Source: Muraenolepis orangiensis
Lineage: Eukaryota > Chordata > Actinopteri > Gadiformes > Muraenolepididae
Direction: 5' to 3'
DNA length: 64,000 bases
Assembly (NCBI GenBank): GCA_027704905.1
Contig: CM050999.1
Span: forward strand, 1,530,094-1,594,093
How positions within the stretch are numbered: the stretch's first letter is position 1; each line of letters begins with the position of its first letter. The notes beneath the pieces were generated by a model that was not told the DNA's origin, made no database searches, and saw only the letters and a list, made by a program, of their open reading frames with translations. The translations under genes and the position numbers were made by a program. This document shows, piece by piece, positions 22,001 to 30,509 of this stretch.

Positions 22001-23425
22001 GTATGTGTTCTTGAGCTTAGTATCAGTCTATCTCCCGCCACTTAGATTCTCTGGTAACTTGGCTGATTCCTGTGTCCAGAACACGCATCTTCTGTTTTTA
22101 CTTACAACTTACAAACATAACTCCATATACTTAGCTTTGTGCTGCACCAGCAGTACTTAAATGATAAGGAGAGATGATTTGTCAACAACAATAACCAAAA
22201 AAAACGTTATAAAATAAATTAAGTACTATTTTGTGGAAAAAATAATTCTATTTAACTCTTATATTAGTAGAAACCATGGATTAGTTTGTGATTAGTATGT
22301 CTCTTTCATTCATTCAGGAGCCTGATGAGCCAGAGCTTGACGATGTTGCTGTGGCCCTCCTTACTGTCATCAGTGACCATGACACAAGTCCAGTTCACTA
22401 CCAGCCTGTGAAAATCTCTGTCGTCCTCGAAAGTGACATCGTGATCAGCCTCCCCAGATTTGGTGATGCCTTCCTGGTCATGTTTGGACTGATTTATGCA
22501 CTACACCTCAGCTATCCTAAAGCGCTGACCAACACTTTTGAATTCGTTCAGAAGATTGTACTTGGTCTAGAAGCTGGTAAACTGTCGCCCAGGTTGCAGA
22601 CACTCAAGAATGACTTGATGATAAATGTGTAGAAAGGATGTGGGGTGAGGTATTATTATTGTGAATCAAAGTTCTTTCCCTTTGTCACAATAATGCCTTA
22701 AGAAGTAAGCAAAGAACTTTGATTCAGAAGGCCTTCAATAATACCTCACTGAGGTATCCTTCTTTCTATACATTTATCAATAGGCCTACTACACAGTGTG
22801 CACTGTTCATTTTTTCTATTTTTCTATTTGTTTTTATTTTCTATTTGCCATATTTAACTGTTGTAAAGTTGTTTAATTATAGTGATTCTATTGTATTTAT
22901 GTTTGACTTGTGTACATAAAACTATTTTTTATTAAGTTCAAATAATGTGGTTGTGTACTTATTTTTTTAAGTTCTGTTAACTTATTCCCACGGATAGAAA
23001 ACTGAAAACTTTAAGTCGTAGTAACTGAATATAATCAAGTAGCACCCAATCAAAACTTTTGAGTTCTGAAAACTGACAACTTTAAGTCATAGTAACTTAA
23101 ATTAGTTAAGTAGCACCTAATCAAAACTTTTGAGTTCTGAAAACTGACAACTTTAAGTCATAGTAACTTAAATTAGTTAAGTAGCACCTAATCAAAAGTT
23201 TTGAGTTCTGAGAACTCAAAACATTTGAGTTCTGTGAACTCAAAACTTTTGAGTTCTCAGAACTCAAAACTTTTGAGTTCTCAGAACTCAAAACTTGAGT
23301 TCTCAGAACTCAAAACTTTTGAGTACTGAGAACTTGAGTTTTTTGAGTTGATAAACTCAAAAATTTTGAGGCAAGTCATTGCCTCAAAATTTTTGAGTTC
23401 TGCTAACTTATTCGGTTTTACAGTG
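19044..23425 (+). mobile_element. TA-duplicating DNA transposon, copy 2 (CACTG termini), carrying SAMD3-like exons
   Basis: The element is 4382 bp and flanked by TA (19042-19043, 23426-23427). The paralogous repeat at 5980-5990 shows the empty site with a single TA. Left end CACTGTAAACCCGAATGTT, right end (reversed) CACTGTAAAACCGAATAAG. It is almost collinear with copy 1 on the other strand. Subterminal palindromic repeats lie at 23030-23400. The copies differ in the number of subterminal and G-rich repeat units and in a 12-nt indel in the terminal SAMD3-like exon. Confidence 0.85.
20798..22632 (+). pseudogene. SAMD3-like gene exons inside transposon copy 2
   Basis: Exons with consensus borders: 20798-20928 (CKLC, then HYRLQH, then CLYTDCVCTF: C2H2-like fingers), 20935-21102 (QQLRQTIAEELKKTEKNLPL), 21294-21461 (RNLPNTFYAELDRHIRRLMT), 21694-21789 (EIHDIHTRRTTVLHALPVYL) and 22318-22632, ending TAG. 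After CTFQ the finger exon runs straight into a tttcag/TCATC junction, as if an intron-exon block had been deleted. Both copies share this, so it predates their spread. The same order is seen from memory in fish SAMD3-like proteins, which are longer. Whether it is a captured host gene or a transposon gene is open. Confidence 0.7.
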
Positions 23426-23427
23426 TA

Positions 23428-24290
23428 GGGTGTCTCGGGTGTACACGTGTGTTTGTGTGTGTGTGTGTGTGTCATCTTTTTGATAACGTCTTGAAAGCCA
23501 CAGCTAGGAGATCAGTCGTTCCTCTTAGATGAAGATTGTCACGGCCTTTCCTAGTTCTAAACGGTGTGTTTTTGTTTGTGTGCTTGGCTGTCTGTGTGTT
23601 AGTGGGTGTGCCTGCACTTCCTGTTTACCCACATGTGTTTCCTGTGTGCCTGATTTATTGTCGTACACCTGAATCCAGTAAGCCTCATCTCTGCTGGCAG
23701 TTAAGATCTCCATGCCAGAGTCTCCTTGCCAGATTGTCTCACCATAAAGCTTTGCCTGAAGAGGTTTCATTCTAAGGACATCCCTCTGTGTTCCGTGTCT
23801 GCAATTGGATGTGGTCTCTGCTTGTAAGCCTCTAACACAGAAAACAAGCGCTCCTCTTCTTAAAACCAGCACATAGATATAGAATATTGATATAGAATAT
23901 CGATTTTTCACAGATGAATAAGGCTCGAGTTAAATCTAATTAAAATAACATTAATCATGTTTGCAGTAATTACACATTCTACAGAAATGATCTAATTATT
24001 TTTTACATGGAACCATCACAGTGGTTGAAAAGTTTCCTGTGGACGAAAAAAAAAAATAATATATATACACAATATATACATTAGTTTGATTACGCATCAA
24101 AAAGCGTGAAAGCGATTATCTACCTCCCCCTAGTTGTAAAAGTTGTTCATTAATGACATACATTGTGATTGTATTCGTAATGTTTATTATTAAACATTGA
24201 CTAAAATACAATAACCCTCAATAGAGAACAAAAAAAACAGGATACTGAGGATTTCTGTCCTGGTAAAAAAACTAGAGACATCAAAATACA
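23428..24290. other. Right part of repeat R1 and AT-rich sequence, no gene
   Basis: The repeat resumes with a TG tract (23447-23472) and the segment shared with 4615-4685. From 23535 to 24290 I see no coding potential, only AT-rich sequence with short runs of A and TA. Confidence 0.5.
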
Positions 24291-24291
24291 A

Positions 24292-24547
24292 CAACAAATC
24301 GTGAGGATTGAATCCTCTTTATTGGTCACATACATGAAGCCATACAGTGAAATGTGTTTCTGCATTTAACCCATCCTAGTATTAGAAGCAGTGGGCAGCT
24401 ATTCATACAGCGCCCGGGGAGCAGTTAGGGTTAGGGTCTTCCTCAAGGACACCTCGACAGTTTTTGCTAGGAGGAGCCGGGGATCGAACCAGCAACCTTC
24501 CGGTTGTGAGGCAACCGCTCTCCCTCCTGAGCTAGACTGCCGCCCAA
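24292..24547 (-). mobile_element. tRNA-derived SINE
   Basis: Read on the minus strand from 24547, the head carries an A box (TAGCTCAGGAGG) and a B box (GGTTCGATCC) of RNA polymerase III, arranged as in a tRNA. A body follows (around ctgctccccgggcgctgta) and then a tail ending in caatcctcacgatttgttgt. Related copies are at 34985-35167, 48800-48988 and 61400-61588; the tail alone is at 58995-59085. The cloverleaf is not intact, so it is a SINE and not a tRNA gene. Confidence 0.8.
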
Positions 24548-24549
24548 AT

Positions 24550-25283
24550 ACACATTTGTCCTCACACGATTCAGATTCTAACACATAAAGAAATCATAAA
24601 CTGAGGAAAAGAGAGGGCTTGGATCACTGCTGTACATTTATATCACTTTCACCAAGAGTGACAACACAGTGAAAAGAGTCGAGAATTGTTAACAACTCAA
24701 TGGAAATCCATTGTAAATGTTACCTGGTGGGGAGCATTCAGAACTAATATAAATGGATTGAGTTGTCATGGTTAACAAATAACTATCCGATATGGCCGCT
24801 AGGTGAATAATGTATCTTAACAGTAACCTTTATATAAAATATAAATATAAACTACACAATATTTAGTAAATTAACACACGTAGGCTACCATGTCCTGCCC
24901 TAATATATAGCCTAATACGTTCGACTGGATACGTCACGCTTCAACATTAAACTCACTGTGTAGGCCGCTGTGTACCCTGCTCGCTCTGGACAGGAAAAAG
25001 CAGGTTCAAAACTCAGCCGTGACCAGCCGAGCTCCGCTGTGGAAATCTCTGAGATTTGGGCCGTGTATTAGATTATTATTTCATGTATCCCTAAATTGAA
25101 GCAACACTCTTAGCTCGTAGCCCGACCGGTCCGAAACAGATCCAGCCTGTCTGGCGGGGGGGAAATAAAAATCCAATCAAAACAACAACAACTGACACGT
25201 TCAAGTTTCTTTCAGTTCCCACGGACACCTGGTGAGGATTCAAACTTTAGTTTTAAACACTTTTGTTCCACCTCCATTTGCCA
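24550..25283. other. No gene seen
   Basis: No open frame with recognisable content and no recognisable repeat. It lies immediately left of the duplicated unit. Confidence 0.4.
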
Positions 25284-25431
25284 GGAGAAGGTCTTTGATG
25301 TCTCTTCATAAACATTGATAGTGATATAATGTTCATTGGTCTAATGGTCATCTATTCTGTTCTATTCATCTAGTCATTTAGCAGGGGCTTTTATTCAGAG
25401 TGACTTAGTGGGTTCAGATCCATAACGTTAA

Positions 25432-26435
25432 AGGGGCCGTCACACCATAACGTTCTGGTCAGCGTTTGAGGAAACGTTGGTAATCGTCCGTGGTCGCTGG
25501 CATAGCGCCAGAAGAGCGTTGCGTAAACGCTGGTGAACGCTGGTAATCGTCGGTGATCGTCGGTGATCGGCGGAGAACGCTGGTCCGAAAATAAAGTTTT
25601 GAAAATGCACAAAAGTTATCATGGAGACCAGCGTTCTTCTTTGTACTAAAGTTCGCCGAACGTTGCACGCGTTCGCCGAACGTTGCACGCGTTCGGCAAT
25701 TGTTAGTCAGTCGTTACCCTACCGTTACTTGGTTGTTATTAATCGTTCACAATCTTTGCTTTGCAGTGAACGACTCACTGGTACACATCCGACATTGTGT
25801 GCCTCTGTCAGGATGAGAGATGGAGTGTGTGGGGGTCAGGACCAGTGCTTTTAGTCATACACACATCCGACATTGTGTGCCTATTTTCAGATTGGAGATG
25901 GAGTGTGTGTGTGTGGGTCAGGACCAGTGCTCATAGTCATACACACATCCGACATTGTGTGCCTATTTTCGGATTGGAGATGGAGTATAGACGACATGGA
26001 GATGGAGATGGAGATGGAGTTTAGCAGTAGCAGTCGCCCCCCTCACACGCTTTTTTCCTCTTGGCAGCATGATGTGCACTGTTCAATATCCAGAAGAACA
26101 ACTGAATCCACTGTGATTTGCCGTTCCCGTTTGAACATGCAACCCACATGCCAGCAACACGCTAGTCTGTCGTTACTCACACGTTAGTCACACGCTCAAC
26201 ACGCTCGTCTAACGTTGACTAATCGTAAGTCGCGCTCCAGTGACACGTCAGCACAGGCTAATAGTTTTCAGGGGTGTCTTACTTGGTCGCTGGTACACAC
26301 TCCTCATGCGTTAGTCACACGTTAGTCACACACCAGATGTGTCCACCTCACCCTAGAACGCTCGAAAATTGAACGATTAAACATTCATAGAACTTTCATA
26401 GAACGCTAACCAGAACGTTATGGTGTGACGGAGCC
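25432..26435. mobile_element. TTAA-duplicating DNA transposon (non-autonomous)
   Basis: A 1004-bp segment is flanked by TTAA at 25428-25431 and 26436-26439. Terminal inverted repeats of about 33 bp share gtcacaccataacgttctgg. Unit 2 at 44672-44690 shows the uninterrupted site with a single TTAA. Inside are three tandem copies of a unit around acacatccgacattgtgtgc (25790-25985) and no transposase. TTAA targets are used by piggyBac and Kolobok transposons; I cannot decide between them. Confidence 0.8.
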
Positions 26436-26439
26436 TTAA

Positions 26440-26740
26440 GGAGCTGGTAGGGGTCAGGGGTCATTAAGGAGCAGGTATGGGTCAGGGGTCGTTAAGGAGC
26501 AGGTAGGGGTTAGGGGTCATTAAGGAGCAGGTAGGGGTTGGAGGTCATTAAGGAGCAGGTAGCGGTTAGGGGTCATTAAGGAGCAGGTATGGGTCAGGGG
26601 TCATTAAGGAGCAGGTAGGGGTTGGAGGTCAATAAGGAGCAGTTAGGGGTTAGGGGTCATTAAGGAGCAGGTAGGGGTTGGAGGTCATTAAGGAGCAGGT
26701 AAGGGTTAGGGGTCATTAAGGAACAGGAAGGGTTTAGCAT
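26440..26740. repeat. Minisatellite of about 29 bp
   Basis: About ten units with core gtcattaaggagcaggtagg. Unit 2 has a shorter array at 44675-44815. It lies in the intron between ankyrin exons of the ppp1r13l pieces. A CA microsatellite follows at 26769-26802. Confidence 0.85.
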
Positions 26741-26767
26741 CTTAGCTCAGGCTGTGAACATGGGGGA

Positions 26768-26803
<36 letters not shown>

Positions 26804-26809
26804 CCCTTC

Positions 26810-27650
26810 CTCCTGCATAGCCCTCTGGACGGTCTCCAGCTCCCCGACCAGCGCCCCATCCAGCAGCAGGACCAGGGGGTTGAGGCGAGCATGCCGCCCC
26901 ACAGACTTCTGCTGCTTCTTAGTGCGTCACAGGATGGAATGGTAGCTCTGCAGGGACAAAATACCTCATGTCTTCACTCAAACATACCTGATAACCAGGG
27001 GTCAGAGGAGGATGAACACACGGTTTGCCTCTCTGCAATAAACATGCATGCCGGCACGGCAATGACACATTTACAAATGTAGAAAGAAAATTGCCGGCAC
27101 TAGAAGGTTATGTATATACATGCATATGTCGCCACAAAGAGAGATGTATGATACACACTCCTAGGTCAACACACAGTTGAGTTTCTCACAGTGTAAGGGT
27201 CTTGGGGCGCGGGGGAGGCTGTGACCACGGGGGAGGTGGGGGCAGAGGAGGATGACTCCTCCCCGTCCGAGGAGTCGCTGCCCCTTCCCCCGCCCCTCTG
27301 CTGCAGACCCTTGGGACGGAACAGCTTGTTGATGAGATGCTTGTACTGGTTGGGCTGGTAGTGGGACGCCTTCTTCAGGGGCTGCCATTGGTCAATGGAC
27401 CCCCGCCTATTGAGGGCCCGCGGGATCTCTGAGCGGATGTGGAGCAGCTCCTCAGGGTCCGGGGCCTGCTGCACCTGGGGGGCCACCACGGGCTGCAGCC
27501 GTGTGGGGCTGAGGGGCCTCGGGGCATTCGGCAGGGGCGTTACCGTGCTGACACCGGGCTCTGACCCACCGGGAGACTCAGAGATGGAGGGCATGTAGTG
27601 GACCAGATCTAGCTTCTCTAGCTCTGCGTCCACGTCGCCAGAGTTCAGCA
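26810..27650 (-). pseudogene. ppp1r13l: ppp1r13l (iASPP) fragment, unit 1
   Basis: Two exons. Exon 27650-27190 is fully open (461 bp) and has PLSPTRLQPVVAPQVQ, IPRALNRRGSIDQW and INKLF, matching the iASPP linker before the ankyrin repeats; its donor is CACT/GTGAGA. Exon 26947-26810 encodes RLNPLVLLLDGALVGELE, the start of the ankyrin region, but has an in-frame TGA where unit 2 has CAA, and its donor GT is changed to GA. iASPP binds p53 family proteins and RelA and inhibits them. The ankyrin/SH3 exons that should follow are absent to the left. This copy is therefore a partial, dead gene. Confidence 0.8.
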
Positions 27651-27732
27651 CTGCAGGTCAGTTTATAGATATACAATATAAGAATGATGTTTAACTATAC
27701 TGCACGTCATAGATAAACAATATAATTGAGAT

Positions 27733-28186
27733 TGTCACGGTTACGGTGGTTGGCAGGGGGCGTGGCCTAGCCACGTGCGCTGGTGGCGCACACACTCCTG
27801 TCAACAATTACGTTGGTTGGCAGGGGGCGTGGTCTAGCCACGTGCGCTGGCCACACACACACACACACACACACCTGGACTCAATTTCCCCCGTGTCATT
27901 TGTTGATCACCTCACCTGGGGTATATATACGTTGCCTTTCCTTTACCCCAGCGTGAGGTCGTTACGTATACTGCACGTTCTCCCGTCTGTAGTGATCGCC
28001 CGACTGCGACTATCGGAGAGATAGTACGCACCCCGGTCGCCTACTTACTCTGCGTTCACGTAGTCCTCCCCATGCACCCTTGTGTTTTGTGTGTGCTTGT
28101 TTATTTGGTAATAAAGCCGTTCGTATCACTCTCCACTTGTCGGCGTCTGCGTTCGGGGTCCAACCCACTCCCTCTCACTCGTGACA
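27733..28186 (+). repeat. 5' LTR
   Basis: A 454-bp LTR. It contains two repeats of about 65 bp sharing ggttggcagggggcgtgg, a CA tract (about 27852-27873), a TATA-like sequence (tatatatac, about 27922) and an AATAAA (about 28111). These fit an RNA polymerase II promoter and a poly(A) signal. Confidence 0.9.
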
Positions 28187-28202
28187 GAACGACCTCACCA
28201 CT

Positions 28203-29879
28203 ATGGACCCCGGCGACCTCGACGAGTGGCGCCAAATATGCCGGGTGATGCGGGACGACCGGGATGCTTGCCTGGACCCCGGCCTTCTCGAGCGTGCGAA
28301 GCGCGGGCTCGATGCTCAGATGGTCGGGTTCAGAGCACAGATCCAGGCGCTGCGGGAGCAGGAGGAAGCGTGGGAGGCCCGGTTGGCCAACATGGGCCCC
28401 GCTGTCCGTGACCAGTGTCAGCTCGTTGTTGAGTCCCTGATCGCCAGTCACGGACAGGCGGGTCGGAAAATGCAGACGACGTTGGTCCAGTGCGGGAACA
28501 TGGCAGCCTTCATTGCTTCCCTCATCGGAAGGACCTCTGACGTCACGCTTCTCCCCCGTCTGATCGCTCCGCACCCGGCTGACGACGTCGCTCCGCACCC
28601 GGCTGACGACGCCGCTCCGCACCCGGCTGACGACGCCGCTCCGCACCCGGCTGACGACGCCGCTCCGCACCCGGCGGACGACGCCGCTCCGCACCCGGCT
28701 GACGACGTCGCTCCGCGCCCGGCTGACGGCGCCGCTCCGCGCCCGGCTGACGACGTCGCTCCGCACCCGGCTGACGACGTCGCTCCGCGCCCGGCGGACG
28801 ACGTCGCTCCGCGCCCGGCTGACGACGCCGCTCCGCACCCGGCTGACGACGCCGCTCCGCACCCGGCTGACGACGCCGCTCCGCAACCGGCTGACGACGT
28901 CGCTCCGCACCCGCTTGAGGACGTCGCTCCGCACCCGCTTGAGGACGTCGCTCCGCACCCGCCTGAGGACGTCGCTCCGCACCCGTCTGAGGACGTCAAG
29001 CGGCCCCCGTCTGCTGACGCCGCGCCGGACCCGCCCGACGACGTCACGCCGGACCCGCCCGACGACGTCACGCAGCCCCCGTCTGCTGACACCGCGCCGT
29101 ACCCGCCTGATGACGTCAAGCGGCCCCCGTCTGCTGACGCCGCGCCGTACCCGCCCGACGACGTCACGCAGCCCCCGTCTGCTGACGCCGCGCCGGATCC
29201 GCCCGACGACGTCACGCAGCCCCCGTCTGCTGACGCCGCGCCGTATCCGCCCGACGACGTCACGCAGCCCCCGTCTGCTGACGCCGCGCTGGATCCGCCT
29301 GACGACGTCACGCGGCCCCCGTCTGCTGACGCCGCGCCGTTCCCGCCTGTCGACGTCACGCAACCCCCGTCTGCTGACGCCGCGCCGGATCCGCCCGACG
29401 ACGTCACGCAGCCCCCGTCTGCTGACGCTACGCCGGATCCGCCCGACGACGTCACGCAACCCCCGTCTGCTGACGCCACGCCGGATCCGCCCGACGACGT
29501 CACGCAGCTCCCGTCTGCGGACGCTACGCCGTCCCCGCCCGACGATGTCACGCAGCCTCCGTCTGCTGACGTCAGGCAGCCCCCGTCTGCTGACGCCGCG
29601 CCGTACCCGCCCGACGACGTCACGCAGCTCCCGTCTGCTGACGTCACGCAGCCCCCGTCTGCTGACGTCACGCAGCCCGCAGCCCCCCGTGGCTCTCTTC
29701 CCGGGCCCCACCCGCCCACCAAATCTCCTCCACCCCCCCGGATCATCGACTGGGACGCAGACGGTCCAGAGGGGCGGGGTTGGCCCCCGCGCCGCTACAG
29801 TCGGGACCTGTTCTTTTCCCTCAACTGCCACCGGGAACACCCCTTCAAGCCGGGTTGGACGCCAGGAGGCGCCCGTTGA
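28203..29879 (+). CDS. Gag-like repetitive protein of the LTR element
   Basis: An intact 558-codon ORF starts 16 bp after the 5' LTR. The N-terminal part (residues 1-120) is helical and charged (MDPGDLDEWRQICRVMRDDR, QIQALREQEEAWEARL), like the Gag N-terminus of fish gypsy elements. From about residue 122 an array of 8-residue units (APHPADDV type, about 18 copies, 24 nt each) is followed by 15-residue units (TQPPSADAAPDPPDD type, 45 nt each, about 13 copies). The C-terminus reads FKPGWTPGGAR and overlaps the polypurine tract. No zinc knuckle or enzymatic motif is seen. Long open frames on the other strand are shadows of the repeats. Confidence 0.75.
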   Translation: MDPGDLDEWRQICRVMRDDRDACLDPGLLERAKRGLDAQMVGFRAQIQALREQEEAWEARLANMGPAVRDQCQLVVESLIASHGQAGRKMQTTLVQCGNMAAFIASLIGRTSDVTLLPRLIAPHPADDVAPHPADDAAPHPADDAAPHPADDAAPHPADDAAPHPADDVAPRPADGAAPRPADDVAPHPADDVAPRPADDVAPRPADDAAPHPADDAAPHPADDAAPQPADDVAPHPLEDVAPHPLEDVAPHPPEDVAPHPSEDVKRPPSADAAPDPPDDVTPDPPDDVTQPPSADTAPYPPDDVKRPPSADAAPYPPDDVTQPPSADAAPDPPDDVTQPPSADAAPYPPDDVTQPPSADAALDPPDDVTRPPSADAAPFPPVDVTQPPSADAAPDPPDDVTQPPSADATPDPPDDVTQPPSADATPDPPDDVTQLPSADATPSPPDDVTQPPSADVRQPPSADAAPYPPDDVTQLPSADVTQPPSADVTQPAAPRGSLPGPHPPTKSPPPPRIIDWDADGPEGRGWPPRRYSRDLFFSLNCHREHPFKPGWTPGGAR

Positions 29880-29890
29880 GGGGGGGGTAC

Positions 29891-30344
29891 TGTCACGGTT
29901 ACGGTGGTTGGCAGGGGGCGTGGCCTAGCCACGTGCGCTGGTGGCGCACACACTCCTGTCAACAATTACGTTGGTTGGCAGGGGGCGTGGTCTAGCCACG
30001 TGCGCTGGCCACACACACACACACACACACACCTGGACTCAATTTCCCCCGTGTCATTTGTTGATCACCTCACCTGGGGTATATATACGTTGCCTTTCCT
30101 TTACCCCAGCGTGAGGTCGTTACGTATACTGCACGTTCTCCCGTCTGTAGTGATCGCCCGACTGCGACTATCGGAGAGATAGTACGCACCCCGGTCGCCT
30201 ACTTACTCTGCGTTCACGTAGTCCTCCCCATGCACCCTTGTGTTTTGTGTGTGCTTGTTTATTTGGTAATAAAGCCGTTCGTATCACTCTCCACTTGTCG
30301 GCGTCTGCGTTCGGGGTCCAACCCACTCCCTCTCACTCGTGACA
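29891..30344 (+). repeat. 3' LTR
   Basis: A second 454-bp LTR that matches the 5' LTR throughout on inspection, including the CA tract length. Right end GTGACA, followed by the target duplication GAGAT. Confidence 0.9.
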
Positions 30345-30509
30345 GAGATACCAAAATGTGCTTATTTGAACCTATATATAAACTTAAACCTTTTGTATTA
30401 ATAGTAGTATTGTTATTAAATATTTAACACTAAGGTATACTTTATTAATCCCAGAGGGGAATGGTACACTTCTTTCAATATATATTCTGTATATAAACAT
30501 AAACATATT

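Larger units (their letters stand above)
27733..30344 (+). mobile_element. Non-autonomous gypsy-like LTR retrotransposon, TSD GAGAT
   Basis: Two LTRs of 454 bp (27733-28186, 29891-30344) read the same base for base on inspection and start TGTCACGGTTACGG and end GTGACA. The whole is flanked by GAGAT (27728-27732, 30345-30349). A polypurine tract (gaggggggggtac) abuts the 3' LTR. The 1.7 kb between them holds one ORF and no protease, reverse transcriptase or integrase. The insertion lies in a ppp1r13l intron and is absent from units 2 and 3, so it is recent. Confidence 0.9.

Noticed and set aside
24470..24547. Possible tRNA gene on the minus strand
   Set aside because: A and B boxes are present but the stems do not pair into a cloverleaf and a SINE body and tail follow. 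Further copies behave as dispersed repeats.
27395..27598. Plus-strand ORFs opposite the ppp1r13l linker exon (also 45439-45831, 58001-58381)
   Set aside because: Shadows of a GC-rich minus-strand exon with recognisable iASPP motifs.
28101..29840. Very long antisense ORFs (579 and 432 codons) and other plus-strand frames opposite the Gag-like ORF
   Set aside because: The GC-rich 24- and 45-nt repeats keep several frames open. Only the plus frame from 28203 has a non-repetitive, Gag-like start and the right position after the LTR.
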